Shown here: positions 44,871 to 54,737 of the stretch, piece by piece
Numbering within the stretch: position 1 is the stretch's first letter
How the letters are laid out: every line of letters begins with the position of its first letter
NCBI GenBank assembly: GCA_022841465.1
Contig: JALHRL010000013.1
Location: forward strand, 1 to 64,000
Direction: 5' to 3'
DNA: 64,000 nt
Source of the DNA: Bacteroidia bacterium
Lineage (GTDB): Bacteria > Bacteroidota > Bacteroidia > B-17B0 > Aurantibacillaceae
Translations under genes and position numbers: made by a program
Notes under the pieces: model-generated
Seen by the model: only the letters and a program-made list of their open reading frames with translations
Databases searched by the model: none
What the model was told of the DNA's origin: nothing

Positions 44871-45332
44871 TTGAGTAATCTGTTTATAGAATTATATACC
44901 GATGGTGCTGCCAGCGGAAACCCCGGCCCGGGTGGTTTTGGACTTGTACTTAAATTTGCAGGGAAACGAAAAGAAATTAGCCAGGGTTTTATAAAAACCA
45001 CCAATAACCGAATGGAGTTATTAGCAGTAATTGTTGGATTAGAAAGTATTAAAAACAAAGATTTGCAAGTAAATATTTATTCTGACAGTAAATATGTGGT
45101 AGATGCCATCAACAAAAAATGGTTAAACAGTTGGGTACAGGCAAGTTTTAAAAACAAAGCAAATATTGATTTATGGAAACGCTTTTTACGCGTTTACGAT
45201 GCACAAAAACACAATTTTATATGGGTAAAGGGCCATGCTAGCAATGTTGAAAATAACAGGTGCGATGAATTGGCTGTTCAAGCAAGTAAATCCGGTAATT
45301 TAATTTTAGATGATGGGTTTAACGGAAATTAA
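44871..45332 (+). CDS. rnhA: ribonuclease HI
   Basis: A 153-residue RNase H. All four catalytic acids are present: D11 in LYTDGAASGNPGPGG, E49 in NNRMELLAV, D72 in IYSDSKYVVDAI and the last Asp in NRCDELAVQA. The basic handle NKKWLNSWVQ is also present. It removes RNA from RNA-DNA hybrids. The start is TTG at 44871, 5 nt after the FAH gene; no ATG is available before the first conserved strand. Its stop overlaps the convergent regulator by 4 nt. Confidence 0.96.
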   Translation: MSNLFIELYTDGAASGNPGPGGFGLVLKFAGKRKEISQGFIKTTNNRMELLAVIVGLESIKNKDLQVNIYSDSKYVVDAINKKWLNSWVQASFKNKANIDLWKRFLRVYDAQKHNFIWVKGHASNVENNRCDELAVQASKSGNLILDDGFNGN

Positions 45333-46087
45333 ATCAACTTGTAGCTCTTTAATCTATCCATAAACAAATCTTTTTTTCTGCGCGATACTTCAATTTTACT
45401 TCCGTCAGACATTATTGCATAACCACCATCTTCTTTTAAAAACCTGATAACATGGTTCATGTTTATAAGGTTGTGATGATGTACTCTTATAAAATCTGCT
45501 TCCGGTAATAATTCTTCGTAATGTTTTAAACTGGCACTTACCATTAACTTCCGTTTATCACTTAAGTAAAAATATGTATAACTGCCATCTGCCTCACACC
45601 TGATAATATCTTTAATGTTTACAATTTCATAAGCGTTACCTGTTGGCAAAGTAATTTTCTGAAAATTATCATCCGATCTTTTTAATTGTTGAATTAAAAA
45701 ATTTAAGTTTTGCATATCCGGTGCATTACTTTTTCTATCTAACACCCGTTTTACAGCCGCCTTCAACTCATCCATATCAATTGGTTTTAACAAATAATCG
45801 CAAGCACTGTATTTAAAAGCCCTTACGGCATGCTCATTACTTGCTGTCGCAAATATTAATTCAAATTTGTATCCTTGAACTTGTTCTAACAAATCAAATC
45901 CGCTTCCATCGGGCATAGTAATATCCAAAAAAACCAATTCAGGTTTTAAGGCTTTCACCATTTCCACACCTTGCAAAACGTTTTTTGCTGTTCCAACAAT
46001 TTTTAATTCAGGGCAGTTTTTTTCTATTATTTTCATAAGAACGTCAACACTTTTTTGCTCGTCCTCAATAATTAAAGTATTTAGCAT
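45329..46087 (-). CDS. LytTR family response regulator
   Basis: A 252-residue regulator. The receiver domain (about 1-120) has the acidic pair EDE at 8-10, phospho-acceptor D55 in LVFLDITMPDGSGFD and the Lys in YLLKPID. The C-terminal LytTR DNA-binding domain (about 145-250) includes DIIRCEADGSYTYFYL and RVHHHNLINMNHV. It is 15 nt downstream of the sensor gene and is the obvious partner. The target genes are not identifiable here. Confidence 0.94.
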   Translation of the reverse strand: MLNTLIIEDEQKSVDVLMKIIEKNCPELKIVGTAKNVLQGVEMVKALKPELVFLDITMPDGSGFDLLEQVQGYKFELIFATASNEHAVRAFKYSACDYLLKPIDMDELKAAVKRVLDRKSNAPDMQNLNFLIQQLKRSDDNFQKITLPTGNAYEIVNIKDIIRCEADGSYTYFYLSDKRKLMVSASLKHYEELLPEADFIRVHHHNLINMNHVIRFLKEDGGYAIMSDGSKIEVSRRKKDLFMDRLKSYKLI

Positions 46088-46102
46088 AACATTTGTTTTT
46101 AG

Positions 46103-49051
46103 TTATAAAATGGGTACAAATAATTCTACTTTAGTCCCTATCCCCTTACCATCGTTATTATATAAATCGGTAATAACAACACTGTGCCTACTCATGCTTA
46201 TTTCATTTAAAATACGTAATCGTTCTTCCGTAATTTTCATCCCAAACGATTTGTGTTTGCTTCCAGGCATTGTTCTTTTAATTTCTGCTGCTTTCTTTCT
46301 GCCAATACCATTATCTTCAATTGTACATACAATAAAATTACCTTCACTTCTTAATTTAACGGTTAACAAACCCTTTTCATTTTTTGGCGTTAGTCCATGC
46401 AATATAGCATTTTCAACATAAGGTTGCAATAGCATGGGTGGCATAATATCATAATCTAAATCCACATTACCATCAATTTCAATTTTATAATCAAACTTAT
46501 CCTCAAAACGCATTTGCTCTAGTTCTAAATAAAGCTTTAGGGCTTCTAAATCATCTTCTATTGCAACAGTTGGTTTATCGGAGTTATTTAAAATTACGCG
46601 CATTAGTTTTGCAAATTTGTTTAAATATTTTACTGCCTCATCACTTTTGCTGTTAAAAATGTAATGTTGTATAGAGTTTAACGAATTAAAAACAAAATGT
46701 GGATTCATTTGCGAACGCAAGGCCTTTAATTCAATTTTACTTATTTCTACTTTTCGCTCAAAATCTTTTTGCTGCTTTTGCTTAATGCTATTTACACGTA
46801 TCTTAAACACAAGATAAACCGTTAAAAAAGTAGTAATAATAACTATTAAAGTAAACCACCAAGTTCTATAATAAGGTGTTTTTATGGTAAAAATAAATTC
46901 TGTTGGTGTATCATTCCACATTCCTTCATTATTACAACTTAACACCTGAAAAGTATAGGTGCCTGGCTCTAAGTTTGTGTATTTCGAATTGTTATCTAAA
47001 CTTTGTAAACTATACACTTTATCATAGCCCAATAATTTCTTTTTGTATAAAACTTTTTCGGGGTTTGTAAAGCAAATTCCGCGGTAATAAAAAGTAATAT
47101 TGTTTTTATCATAAGGCAATTCTACTTTGTTTTTTAGCAAAGTATCTTTGTCGCCCAACATTATTTTATAAATAACTGTATTGTTTACTAAAGTGTTTCT
47201 TTTGTAATTGTTAGGTATATATTTAATTAAACCGCCAATGGTACCAAACCAAACTGTACCCTCCTTGTCTTCAAAAATTCCGTTGGTATTACATTCTATT
47301 CCGGCAAAACCTTCGTTTTTACTGTAATTATTAATTTTAATTTCGTGCTTTTCGTTTAATATTTTAATGTTTAATTCGCTAATACCAATATTTGTTCCAA
47401 CCCATAATATCTCTTTATTTTTTGCAAAACCAATTGAATACACTATATCAGAAATCAATCCGTCTTCTTGTTTTAAAACCTTTACACTTTCATCTTCTAA
47501 ATTAATTACAAGCAAACCACTAAGTGTAGCTGCATATAAATGTTTATTGTGATAACGAACAGAAATAAATTCGTACTTATCTAACTTTAATTTTTCACCG
47601 TAATCAATAACAATATTATTTTTTATGCAGTAAAGTCCTGAAAAATAAACAGAGGCCCATAAATTACCTTCATCATCTTCACACATATCCGTCACCTGAA
47701 ATTCGTGTCCCTTATTGGGGATTTTAATAAATGAAGTATCTGATTTGTTCTTGTTTAAATAATCTATAGTTGCAATTCCATTTGTGCCACCAAAAATTAC
47801 CTTATTTTTACTATCGCAAAATATTTTATAAAAGGGTCCCTTAACTTGTTTTGATAATTGAACGCTTTTAAATTTGTCATTTACCAATTCCACAATACTA
47901 CCTTCCGAATCAAAAAACAACCTTCCATTTTTTGTAGCCGCTCCGCTTCTACAAACATTACTAGTCAAGCCGTCTTTTACGCTATACCGTTTAAAGTAGC
48001 CATCGGTATACTTATAAATTCCGTTGTTTTCACTGCAAATAAACATATCGTTACCTGCATTAAAAATTTCAAAAATAAACGCCTTACCCGGACCACTAAT
48101 ATTATCAAACGTTGAAAACGAATTATCTCTGTATCGGTAAATTCCACTATGTGTGCCCACCCATAAATTCCCTTCAAAATCAATCAAAAGCGTTCTTATT
48201 AAATTAGAGTTGTTGTCGAAATAAATATTAAAATAACTAAACTCATTGTTTTTATATTTAATTAAACCCGACTGTGAACCAATCCATAACCCACCTTTTT
48301 CCCTGTAAACAAGGCAACTAATATTATTATCAATTAATCCGTTTTGTACATATAAGGCTACACTTTTCTTAGTTAAAACATTTAATAAATTTAATCCGCC
48401 TGTAGTTCCAATGGCTATGGTTGTTTTATCCGGCGATTCTGCCAAACAATTAATATTATTGCTTGAAAGTTGTTTGTAAACCTCCAAACCATCGTCATTA
48501 ACCGTTTTAAATATTAATAAGCCCTTATTGGAAGCGCAATAAATATTATCTTTGGTTACCAAAATATCCTTTATTTCAAAATCATTGGTTTTAGAAACTT
48601 TTCTTAATTCGTTATTATAAAAAAAGTACAAACCATTGTTTGTTCCTATTAATATTTTATCGGTTTTGTCTTTTTTTATACAGGTAATATTTTTCTCATT
48701 TAAATCAATTAAATTTAATTCACGCAATATTTTACCATTATCAAATAGGCTTACACCCTTTTTTGTTCCAACAAATATTCTTCCATTAGCATCTTCACAA
48801 ACAGCATTTACGTAATTATCCACCAACCCTTCCTTTGTAGTGGTGTTTACAAACTCTTTGCCATCAAATCTGCATAAACCACCATAACCACCGGTGTACA
48901 AAAACCCTTTAGAATCTTGAAACATGGCATACACCTGTACAAAAGGCATACCGTTATCTGCGCTGTAATTTTTAAAGTAAAACTGCTGCGAGATAGCCCG
49001 GTTTGTTAATGAAACAAGTGCCAGAAAAAAATAAAGTGCTTGCCTTTTCAT
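46103..49051 (-). CDS. two-component sensor histidine kinase with periplasmic propeller (LytS-like kinase)
   Basis: A 982-residue sensor. A signal peptide (about 1-20) is followed by a long series of propeller repeats (QDSKGFLYTGGYGGLCRFD, GGLWIGSQSGLIKYK, EGNLWVGTHSGIYRYR, EGTVWFGTIGGLIKY), a Y_Y_Y domain (about 685-750), one transmembrane helix (about 753-773) and a His_kinase domain with the phospho-His in LRSQMNPHFVFNSLNSIQHY, then HATPase_c. It resembles hybrid-like sensors that detect glycans or envelope ligands, but the kinase is of the LytS type. The ligand is unknown. Confidence 0.93.
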   Translation of the reverse strand: MKRQALYFFLALVSLTNRAISQQFYFKNYSADNGMPFVQVYAMFQDSKGFLYTGGYGGLCRFDGKEFVNTTTKEGLVDNYVNAVCEDANGRIFVGTKKGVSLFDNGKILRELNLIDLNEKNITCIKKDKTDKILIGTNNGLYFFYNNELRKVSKTNDFEIKDILVTKDNIYCASNKGLLIFKTVNDDGLEVYKQLSSNNINCLAESPDKTTIAIGTTGGLNLLNVLTKKSVALYVQNGLIDNNISCLVYREKGGLWIGSQSGLIKYKNNEFSYFNIYFDNNSNLIRTLLIDFEGNLWVGTHSGIYRYRDNSFSTFDNISGPGKAFIFEIFNAGNDMFICSENNGIYKYTDGYFKRYSVKDGLTSNVCRSGAATKNGRLFFDSEGSIVELVNDKFKSVQLSKQVKGPFYKIFCDSKNKVIFGGTNGIATIDYLNKNKSDTSFIKIPNKGHEFQVTDMCEDDEGNLWASVYFSGLYCIKNNIVIDYGEKLKLDKYEFISVRYHNKHLYAATLSGLLVINLEDESVKVLKQEDGLISDIVYSIGFAKNKEILWVGTNIGISELNIKILNEKHEIKINNYSKNEGFAGIECNTNGIFEDKEGTVWFGTIGGLIKYIPNNYKRNTLVNNTVIYKIMLGDKDTLLKNKVELPYDKNNITFYYRGICFTNPEKVLYKKKLLGYDKVYSLQSLDNNSKYTNLEPGTYTFQVLSCNNEGMWNDTPTEFIFTIKTPYYRTWWFTLIVIITTFLTVYLVFKIRVNSIKQKQQKDFERKVEISKIELKALRSQMNPHFVFNSLNSIQHYIFNSKSDEAVKYLNKFAKLMRVILNNSDKPTVAIEDDLEALKLYLELEQMRFEDKFDYKIEIDGNVDLDYDIMPPMLLQPYVENAILHGLTPKNEKGLLTVKLRSEGNFIVCTIEDNGIGRKKAAEIKRTMPGSKHKSFGMKITEERLRILNEISMSRHSVVITDLYNNDGKGIGTKVELFVPIL

Positions 49052-49228
49052 GATAATACTACTAAAATAGCCTTTTATTTATTGAAAGTAAAGCCCACGC
49101 CATAAGTGGTTGAATTATTTTAATAATCGTGCTATTTACGCACTTTTTAGTTAACATCTTTTGTTAATATAAGCCCCTAAAATAATCACTAAAAATACTT
49201 ACATTTATAGGCTAAAATTAATCGCAGC

Positions 49229-52200
49229 ATGTTCGATATTCTAAAAAAGTTATTTGGTACAAAAAGTGAGAAGGATATAAAAGGACTTCAATCAAAAGTT
49301 GACGAAATTAACACCATATACAAAACGCTTACTACTATTAGTGATGATGAACTAAGAGCTAAATCGCACCAATTAAAATTAAAACTAAAGGAAGCCGTTA
49401 AATCTGAAAACGATGAAGTTTTAACTATTAAGGCTAAAATAAGTTCTAGTCCTGAAATGGATGTGAATGAAAAAGAAGACCTTTACAAGGAGATTGACGA
49501 AATTGAAAAAGACATTACACAAAAACTTGAAAAAGAATTAAACGAAATTTTACCTGAAGCTTTTGCAATTTTAAAAGAAACAGCACGCCGCTTTAAAGAA
49601 AACAAACAATTAGTAGTTAGTGCTAACGAGTTTGATGCCAATCTTTCTAAAACACATCCCAATGTTGAAATAACAAATGGTAAAGCTACCTGGAAAAATA
49701 CTTGGCTAGCTGCCGGAAGCGAAATTACCTGGGACATGATTCATTACGATGTGCAATTAATTGGTGGTATGGTATTGCATCAAGGAAAAATTTCTGAAAT
49801 GGCAACCGGTGAAGGTAAAACCTTGGTTTCAACTTTACCTGTGTTTTTAAATGCTTTAACAGGCCGCGGTGTGCATTTAGTAACAGTAAATAATTATTTG
49901 GCTAAACGTGATAGCCAATGGAATGCGCCTCTTTTTCAATTTCATGGATTAAGTGTTGATTGCATAGATTTACACGAACCAAATACCGAAGAGCGCCGCC
50001 TTGCCTACAATTGCGATATTACCTACGGAACCAATAACGAGTTTGGTTTTGATTATCTACGCGATAACATGGCTAAAAACATTGAGGAGCTGGTTCAACG
50101 TAAACATAATTTTGCAATTGTTGATGAGGTTGAATCTGTTTTTATTGATGATGCGCGTACTCCTTTAATTATTAGCGGCCCTACTCCACAAGGAGACAGG
50201 CACGAGTTTAACGAATACAAACCTAGAATAGAAAAACTGGTTAATATTCAAAAACAAACCGTATTACAGTTTTTAGCAGAAGCAAAAAAATTATTTTCAG
50301 AAGGAAAAGAAAAAGAAGCCGGAATACCATTGTTACGTGCTTACCGAGGTTTGCCAAAAAATAGCGCCCTAATTAAATTTTTAAGTGAACAAGGGGTTGC
50401 CCAGTTAAAGCAAAAAACGGAGAATCATTACATGCAAGATCAAAATAAAGAAATGCATAAAATTGATGCAGAACTTTATTTTACCATTGAAGAAAAAAAC
50501 AACCATGTAGAATTAACCGAAAAAGGGTTAGATTTTATTACCGGTAATACCGAAGATCCTAGGTTTTTTGTAATTCCTAACGTAGGTGAAGAAATTGCAG
50601 ATATTGAAAAAAACATTACCGATTCAAAAGAAAAAGCAGCAGCAAAAGAAACGGTTATGCGCGATTTTAGTGTAAAAAGTGAGCGTATTCATACCGTTAA
50701 CCAATTATTAAAAGCATATACCGTTTTTGAAAAAGATGTGGAGTATGTGATAGATAACGGACAAGTAAAAATTGTTGACGAGCAAACCGGCCGTATTATG
50801 GAAGGTCGCCGTTACAGCGATGGATTGCACCAAGCTATTGAAGCAAAAGAAAATGTAAAAATTGAAGCGGCTACCCAAACTTACGCCACTATCACTTTAC
50901 AAAACTATTTCCGCATGTACAACAAACTAGCGGGTATGACGGGTACTGCAACAACAGAAGCACAGGAGTTTTGGGATATTTATAAATTAGATGTTGTTGA
51001 AATTCCAACAAACAGAGCTATTTCACGTAAAGATGAACAAGATTTAGTTTACAAAACCAAACGCGAAAAATACAATGCAGTTATTGAAGAGGTTGTAAAA
51101 CTAGTTGCAGCCGGCAGGCCTGTATTGGTGGGTACAACATCGGTTGAAATTTCTGAATTACTAAGCAGAATGTTAAAGCTTAGAAATATTAAGCACAATG
51201 TATTAAATGCCAAGCTACACCAAAAAGAAGCAGATATTGTTGCAGAAGCAGGTAAAGCAGGCACGGTAACCATTGCCACCAACATGGCCGGCCGTGGTAC
51301 CGATATTAAACTGGGCCCAGGTGTTAAAGAAGCAGGCGGTTTGGCTATTATAGGAACAGAACGCCACGAAAGCCGTCGTGTTGACAGACAGTTACGCGGA
51401 CGTGCCGGTCGCCAAGGAGATCCGGGTTCATCGCAGTTTTTTGTTTCGTTAGAAGATAATTTAATGCGCCTTTTTGGTAGTGAGCGTATTGCTTCTTTAA
51501 TGGATAGAATGGGATTAAAAGAAGGAGAAGTTATTCAACACAGTATGATTACCAAATCTATTGAACGTGCACAAAAACGTGTAGAAGAAAATCACTTTGG
51601 TACACGTAAACGTTTAATTGAGTACGATGATGTGATGAATGCACAACGTGATGTAATTTACAAACGCAGAAGAAACGCACTTTACGGTGATAGATTAAGT
51701 ATTGATATTGCCAACATGAACTACGAAGTTTTGGAAAGTGTTGTGGGCGAATATAAAGACAGTGGTGATTTTGAAGGGTTTAATTTTGAATGTATCCGTT
51801 TATTTGGAATTGAAAGTCCGGTGAACGAAGAGGAGTTTAACAGCACCAAAGAAAGTGATTTGGTAAATAAAATGTTTGCCGCAGTTGATAAACACTATCA
51901 CGAAAAAACAGAATTGGTTTGCCAACAAGTATTACCGGTTGTTACCGATGTTTACAAAAACCCTAACAATCAATTTGAAAACATAGTAACACCATTTACA
52001 GATGGAATAAGAGGTATTCAAATTATATCAAACATTAAAAAAGCTTACGAAACAAAAGGACGCGATTTAGTTTTAAGTTTTGAAAAACACGTTGTACTTA
52101 ATTTAATTGATGATTCGTGGAAAGAGCACTTACGCGAAATGGACGATTTAAAACAAGCCGTGCAAAATGCATCCTTAGAACAAAAAGACCCTTTGGTTAT

Positions 52201-52522
52201 TTATAAATTGGAGTCGTTTAATCTGTTTAAGGACATGATTATTAAAACCAATAAGGATATTATTTCTTTCTTAATGAAGGGTGGCTTTCCGGTACAAGAC
52301 GATGAAGAAATTAAAAAACAAGCTCGTTTTATTCAAGAACAGCCAAAAGCTAAAAAGGAAAAGTTAATTGAAACCAGAGAAGATGCTACATTAACAGAAA
52401 ACGCAGAACCTCAAAAACCAAAAGCCCAGCCCATACGTGCCGAGCAAAAAGTAGGTAGAAACGATCCTTGTCCTTGCGGAAGTGGTAAAAAATACAAGAA
52501 CTGCCACGGCCAAAACGGTTAA
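49229..52522 (+). CDS. secA: preprotein translocase ATPase SecA
   Basis: An 1097-residue SecA, longer than the about 900 of E. coli because of insertions typical of Bacteroidota. Walker A is EMATGEGKTLVSTLP; Walker B is FAIVDEVESVFIDDARTPL, where the usual DEVD reads DEVE; motif VI is DRQLRGRAGRQGDPGSSQFFVS. The C-terminal zinc motif CPCGSGKKYKNCHG is intact and binds SecB or ribosomes in other species. It drives Sec export, including T9SS cargo across the inner membrane. It is probably monocistronic, with no clear -7 match. Confidence 0.98.
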   Translation: MFDILKKLFGTKSEKDIKGLQSKVDEINTIYKTLTTISDDELRAKSHQLKLKLKEAVKSENDEVLTIKAKISSSPEMDVNEKEDLYKEIDEIEKDITQKLEKELNEILPEAFAILKETARRFKENKQLVVSANEFDANLSKTHPNVEITNGKATWKNTWLAAGSEITWDMIHYDVQLIGGMVLHQGKISEMATGEGKTLVSTLPVFLNALTGRGVHLVTVNNYLAKRDSQWNAPLFQFHGLSVDCIDLHEPNTEERRLAYNCDITYGTNNEFGFDYLRDNMAKNIEELVQRKHNFAIVDEVESVFIDDARTPLIISGPTPQGDRHEFNEYKPRIEKLVNIQKQTVLQFLAEAKKLFSEGKEKEAGIPLLRAYRGLPKNSALIKFLSEQGVAQLKQKTENHYMQDQNKEMHKIDAELYFTIEEKNNHVELTEKGLDFITGNTEDPRFFVIPNVGEEIADIEKNITDSKEKAAAKETVMRDFSVKSERIHTVNQLLKAYTVFEKDVEYVIDNGQVKIVDEQTGRIMEGRRYSDGLHQAIEAKENVKIEAATQTYATITLQNYFRMYNKLAGMTGTATTEAQEFWDIYKLDVVEIPTNRAISRKDEQDLVYKTKREKYNAVIEEVVKLVAAGRPVLVGTTSVEISELLSRMLKLRNIKHNVLNAKLHQKEADIVAEAGKAGTVTIATNMAGRGTDIKLGPGVKEAGGLAIIGTERHESRRVDRQLRGRAGRQGDPGSSQFFVSLEDNLMRLFGSERIASLMDRMGLKEGEVIQHSMITKSIERAQKRVEENHFGTRKRLIEYDDVMNAQRDVIYKRRRNALYGDRLSIDIANMNYEVLESVVGEYKDSGDFEGFNFECIRLFGIESPVNEEEFNSTKESDLVNKMFAAVDKHYHEKTELVCQQVLPVVTDVYKNPNNQFENIVTPFTDGIRGIQIISNIKKAYETKGRDLVLSFEKHVVLNLIDDSWKEHLREMDDLKQAVQNASLEQKDPLVIYKLESFNLFKDMIIKTNKDIISFLMKGGFPVQDDEEIKKQARFIQEQPKAKKEKLIETREDATLTENAEPQKPKAQPIRAEQKVGRNDPCPCGSGKKYKNCHGQNG

Positions 52523-52562
52523 TTTTTATAGCTTTTATATTCTTCTTACTTTTTATCATAAA

Positions 52563-52591
52563 TTCGTCGATTTTACCCGATTTTTGACGAA
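52563..52591. other. inverted repeat between secA and accB
   Basis: TTCGTC (52563-52568) and GACGAA (52586-52591) form a 6-bp stem with a 17-nt loop. It has no strong T run, so it is a weak terminator or a regulatory hairpin rather than a clear intrinsic terminator. Confidence 0.35.
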
Positions 52592-52651
52592 AAAATCATG
52601 TTTTTGTTAAAAAAACGCTAATAATGGTCTTTTTTTATTGAAAAATACATT

Positions 52652-52659
52652 TACTTTTG
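52652..52659 (+). promoter_or_regulatory. candidate -7 element of accB-accC
   Basis: TACTTTTG matches TAnnTTTG exactly, about 25 nt before the accB ATG. The upstream region is T-rich but lacks a clear TTG at -33. Confidence 0.55.
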
Positions 52660-52684
52660 CCCCACTAACTAAAAACACAAAAAA

Positions 52685-53185
52685 ATGAAATTATCAGAAA
52701 TTCAAGACCTGATTAAGTTTGTATCTAAAAGCGGAGTAAGTGAAGTTGAATTAGAAACAAAGGAAATCAAAATTGTAATTAAAACCCCAAAATCCGCTTC
52801 TGCGGTTGCAGTACAGGCAGTTCCTGCAATAACCACTCCGGTGGCACAAGTTATAAGCGCTCCGCAAGTAACAACAGCTCCTGTTAATACAACACAAGAA
52901 ACTAAAACCCCGGCACAAACCAATACCGGTACCGACGATTCTAAATACGTAACCATTAAATCACCAATGATTGGTACATTTTACCGCTCACCGGGTCCTG
53001 ATAAACCAACTTTTGTAAATGTTGGAGATGAGGTTGCACCCGGCAACCCGGTTTGTATTATTGAAGCCATGAAACTATTTAACGAAATTGAAAGTGATGT
53101 TAAAGGTAAAATTGTGAAAGTATTGGTAAACGATGCAACTCCGGTAGAATACGACCAACCGTTGTTCTTAGTTGATCCTTCGTAA
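52685..53185 (+). CDS. accB: acetyl-CoA carboxylase biotin carboxyl carrier protein
   Basis: A 166-residue BCCP. The N-terminal domain (about 1-45) is followed by a Pro/Ala/Thr/Val-rich flexible linker (about 45-95) and the biotinyl domain (about 95-165) with the biotin-accepting Lys in IIEAMKLFNEIES. It carries CO2 between AccC and the transcarboxylase. It is 81 nt upstream of accC; the gap holds an inverted repeat. AccA/AccD are not in the window. Confidence 0.97.
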   Translation: MKLSEIQDLIKFVSKSGVSEVELETKEIKIVIKTPKSASAVAVQAVPAITTPVAQVISAPQVTTAPVNTTQETKTPAQTNTGTDDSKYVTIKSPMIGTFYRSPGPDKPTFVNVGDEVAPGNPVCIIEAMKLFNEIESDVKGKIVKVLVNDATPVEYDQPLFLVDPS

Positions 53186-53202
53186 ACAAATTATAAATGA
53201 TG

Positions 53203-53238
53203 AATGTTGAATTTTAAATTAATTAAGCATTCAACATT
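53203..53238. repeat. inverted repeat between accB and accC
   Basis: AATGTTGAAT (53203-53212) and ATTCAACATT (53229-53238) form a perfect 10-bp stem with a 16-nt A/T loop. It lies inside the accB-accC leader and could attenuate or stabilise the message. Similar words (gagtgttgag, cataattcat) occur in the 37449-37544 gap. Confidence 0.6.
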
Positions 53239-53266
53239 TAAAGTTTAAAATTTAAAATTTCAAAAG

Positions 53267-54607
53267 ATGTTTAAAAAGATATTGATAGCCAACCGTGGCG
53301 AAATTGCCCTACGTATAATTCGTACCTGCAAGGAAATGGGAATTAAAACGGTTGCCGTTTATTCAACTGCCGACAAAGAATCATTGCATGTAAAATTTGC
53401 CGATGAAGCCGTTTGTATTGGACCTCCGCCAAGTAAGGAAAGTTACCTAAGCATGTCTAATATTATTGCTGCAGCAGAAATTACCAATGCCGATGCTATT
53501 CACCCGGGTTATGGTTTTTTAAGTGAAAATGCCAAGTTCAGTGAAATTTGCCGACAAAATAAAATAAAATTTATTGGAGCTTCGCCGGAAATGATAAACC
53601 AAATGGGCGACAAAAGTAATGCCAAGGCAACTATGATAGCTGCCGGTGTACCTTGTGTACCGGGTTCTGCAGGACTATTACAAGATGTAGAAGAAGCCAA
53701 AAAAATTGCCTTAGAAATTGGGTACCCTGTAATTATTAAGGCTACTGCCGGTGGTGGTGGTAAAGGAATGCGAATTATATGGAAGGAAGAAGAACTTCAA
53801 GCATCTTGGGATAGCGCTACACATGAAGCAACTGCTGCATTTGGAAATGGCGCCATGTACATGGAAAAATACATTGAAGAACCACGCCATATTGAAATTC
53901 AAGTAGTAGGCGATCAATACGGAAAAGCTTGCCACTTAAGTGAGCGCGATTGCAGTATTCAACGACGCCATCAAAAATTAGTAGAAGAAACTCCTTCACC
54001 ATTTATGACTCCCGAATTGCGCGATGCAATGGGCGAAGCGGCTGTTAAGGCTGCCTTGTCTATTGGATACGAAGGTGTAGGAACAATTGAGTTTTTGGTA
54101 GACAAGCACCGCAATTTCTACTTCATGGAAATGAATACCCGTATTCAGGTAGAACACCCTATAACAGAAGAAGTTATTGATTACGATTTAATACGCGAAC
54201 AAATTTTGGTTGCCGCCGGTGTGCCCATTTCTGGAAAAAATTATTACCCGCAATTACACGCTATTGAATGCCGAATTAATGCAGAAGATCCGTTTAAAAA
54301 CTTTATTCCTTCGCCGGGTAAAATTACAACTTTACATACGCCGGGCGGACACGGAGTTCGTGTAGATTCGCACGTTTACAGTGGCTACACCATTCCGCCA
54401 AATTACGATAGCATGGTAGGTAAATTAATTACTGTTGCACAAACACGTGAAGAAGCTATTGCCAAAATGCACAGAGCTTTAAGTGAATATGTAATTGAAG
54501 GTGTAAAAACAACCATTCCGTTTCATTTAAAATTAATGGCTAATGAAGATTTTAAAGCAGGAAACTATACCACCAAGTTTTTAGAAACCTGGGATTTTAA
54601 ATCTTAA
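53267..54607 (+). CDS. accC: acetyl-CoA carboxylase biotin carboxylase subunit
   Basis: A 446-residue enzyme. [23 protein letters not shown] opens the biotin carboxylase N-domain, [15 protein letters not shown] is the ATP-grasp glycine loop, [33 protein letters not shown] and [15 protein letters not shown] carry ATP, bicarbonate and metal contacts. It carboxylates biotin on AccB using ATP and bicarbonate. Length is normal. A strong terminator follows. Confidence 0.98.
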   Translation: MFKKILIANRGEIALRIIRTCKEMGIKTVAVYSTADKESLHVKFADEAVCIGPPPSKESYLSMSNIIAAAEITNADAIHPGYGFLSENAKFSEICRQNKIKFIGASPEMINQMGDKSNAKATMIAAGVPCVPGSAGLLQDVEEAKKIALEIGYPVIIKATAGGGGKGMRIIWKEEELQASWDSATHEATAAFGNGAMYMEKYIEEPRHIEIQVVGDQYGKACHLSERDCSIQRRHQKLVEETPSPFMTPELRDAMGEAAVKAALSIGYEGVGTIEFLVDKHRNFYFMEMNTRIQVEHPITEEVIDYDLIREQILVAAGVPISGKNYYPQLHAIECRINAEDPFKNFIPSPGKITTLHTPGGHGVRVDSHVYSGYTIPPNYDSMVGKLITVAQTREEAIAKMHRALSEYVIEGVKTTIPFHLKLMANEDFKAGNYTTKFLETWDFKS

Positions 54608-54625
54608 AATATAAAGTGAATTCAA

Positions 54626-54658
54626 AAAAAATCCCCGAAAATTTTTCGGGGATTTTTT
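54626..54658. terminator. bidirectional Rho-independent terminator between accC and the T9SS PKD gene
   Basis: A-rich left side, ATCCCCG, a short A/T loop, CGGGGAT and a T run. It works for accC and could also stop the convergent gene. Confidence 0.9.
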
Positions 54659-54737
54659 ATTTGAAATGCTTTAATTAACCACGCGAAAGGATTCGCGCAG
54701 GAGAGGAGAGGGTTTTTGTTTTGTATCGGAGTTTCAC

